NCBI GenBank assembly: GCA_007133255.1 | Contig: SLMY01000107.1 | Span: 1-6,161, forward strand | Direction of reading: 5' to 3' | Length of the DNA stretch: 6,161 nt | Source of the DNA: Clostridiales bacterium | GTDB lineage: Bacteria > Bacillota > Clostridia > Saccharofermentanales > UBA5734 | Shown: piece by piece, positions 5,488 to 6,161 of the stretch | How positions within the stretch are numbered: the stretch's first letter is position 1 | How the letters are laid out: every line of letters starts with the position of its first letter | Translations under genes and position numbers: made by a program | Notes under the pieces: generated by a model | Database searches by the model: none | Seen by the model: only the letters and a program-made list of their open reading frames with translations | What the model was told of the DNA's origin: nothing

Positions 5488-6161
5488 ATGTTAATCAGTT
5501 TAAGAGAAGTAATTGGATATAAGATGCATGTTCGTGATGGCGAAGCAGGTAATGTGACAGATTTTTTGTTTGATCAGCAGGACTGGACCGTCCGCTATGT
5601 TGTTGATAAGACCGCTAAACTGTTTGGTAAAGAAGTTTTGCTTTCTACATACGCTATTATTAAATCAGATTGGCGTGACCAGTCGGTTACACTTGATCTT
5701 AGTCAGGAACAGATTAAAAAGAGCCCGAAAATCAGGCTTAAAGATATTCTGCAGCCGAATCAAAGCCGTTTTGAGCAAGAAGGTCTATTATCAGAGCATT
5801 ATGGCTGGATGGGCTACTGGGGCGGTCTTAGTATGCAGGGCACCGGTACAGGTGCCGGATCGAGAGCATCTAGCGGTGTGGTACCGCTGATGGGAACGAC
5901 AGAAACTAAACAGGAAAAGCGCAAAAGAAGCATAACCCAGGATGAAGATTTCAAGCAGGCAGCCTTGCAAAGCGCGGAGAAGACTTTTGGTTTTGAGATA
6001 TCATCCAGTAATGGCGATCTTGGGCAGGTAGAAGACTTTATCGTTGATGAGAATGACTGGACCATCCGCTTTATGGTCATTGACACTAAAAATAACATGA
6101 ACCATAAAAAGGTACTGGTTGCCCCTGAAGCGATTGACTGGGTCAGCTGGACTCAAAAACA
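5488..6161 (+). CDS. Tandem PRC-barrel domain protein, 3'-truncated
   Basis: The frame is open from the ATG at 5488 to the right edge (224 complete codons), preceded by AGGAGGG 6 nt upstream. PRC-barrels are small beta-barrel domains, named after the photosynthetic reaction centre H subunit and also found in RimM and stand-alone bacterial proteins. Seen: barrel 1 at about residues 5-62 (GYKMHVRDGEAGNVTDFLFD, then DWTVRYVVD and GKEVLLS), ending with a TLDLSQEQIKKSP strand/helix (68-80). A YGWMGYWGG motif follows (105-113). Next comes a Gly/Ser/Thr-rich and then basic linker (about 114-150). Barrel 2 is at about 163-220 (GFEISSSNGDLGQVEDFIVD, DWTIRFMVIDT, KKVLVAPEAIDW). The two barrels clearly derive from duplication. 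There is no signal peptide or membrane segment, so it is probably cytoplasmic. Function is unknown; related stand-alone proteins are often discussed as stress-associated, which I cannot support from this sequence. The C-terminus is missing. Confidence 0.85.
   Translation, partial: MLISLREVIGYKMHVRDGEAGNVTDFLFDQQDWTVRYVVDKTAKLFGKEVLLSTYAIIKSDWRDQSVTLDLSQEQIKKSPKIRLKDILQPNQSRFEQEGLLSEHYGWMGYWGGLSMQGTGTGAGSRASSGVVPLMGTTETKQEKRKRSITQDEDFKQAALQSAEKTFGFEISSSNGDLGQVEDFIVDENDWTIRFMVIDTKNNMNHKKVLVAPEAIDWVSWTQK

Noticed and set aside
5814..6098. 94-codon - strand frame, and a + strand frame at 5570-5890
   Set aside because: Both overlap the PRC-barrel coding sequence, whose frame is continuous from 5488 to the edge and shows repeated domain motifs.
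1..6161. Mobile element or CRISPR array
   Set aside because: No transposase or integrase motifs, no terminal inverted repeats with target duplications, and no regularly spaced repeats were seen.

Overview
The window reads as bacterial chromosome from a Gram-positive organism, most likely Bacillota. Ribosome binding sites are strong (AGGAGG upstream of three genes, AAAGGA and GGAGA upstream of two), base composition is intermediate by eye (mid-40s % G+C, not computed), and the protein types are those of a heterotrophic Bacillales or Lactobacillales species. I cannot name the genus. No IS element, phage gene, tRNA, rRNA or CRISPR array is visible.

Layout: (1) bases 1-1277, + strand: the 3' part of a sodium:glutamate symporter-like (GltS/ESS family) membrane transporter, cut by the left edge. 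(2) 1304-2065, - strand: a classical short-chain dehydrogenase/reductase (SDR) with non-standard active-site residues, convergent with the transporter across 26 bp. (3) 2066-2294: a 229-bp gene-free stretch rich in short inverted repeats, which would be the leader/promoter region of the SDR gene. (4) 2295-3002 and 3037-3849, both - strand: a histidine phosphatase (phosphoglycerate-mutase-like) directly behind an AraC-family regulator, probably one transcript. (5) 3850-3962: a compact divergent promoter region with a good araC promoter (TTGTCG-17-TATAAT) overlapping the candidate -10 of the opposite gene. (6) 3963-5288, + strand: a compact, signal-peptide-less alpha-L-fucosidase (GH29), followed by an excellent intrinsic terminator at 5334-5386. 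(7) 5488 to the right edge, + strand: a protein with two PRC-barrel domains, cut by the window end.

The functional core is a small fucoside-utilisation locus. A sugar-type AraC regulator is transcribed divergently from a cytoplasmic alpha-L-fucosidase, and the phosphatase is carried behind the regulator. The fucosidase has no export signal, so its substrate should be a fucosylated oligosaccharide or glycoside imported by a transporter that is not in this window. The SDR might act on a released sugar or related compound, but only its proximity suggests this. The transporter and the PRC-barrel gene look like unrelated flanking genes. I see no clear evidence of a wholly new system. The most unusual items are the altered SDR active site, the AraC-phosphatase pairing, the structured stretch upstream of the SDR gene and the duplicated PRC-barrel protein.
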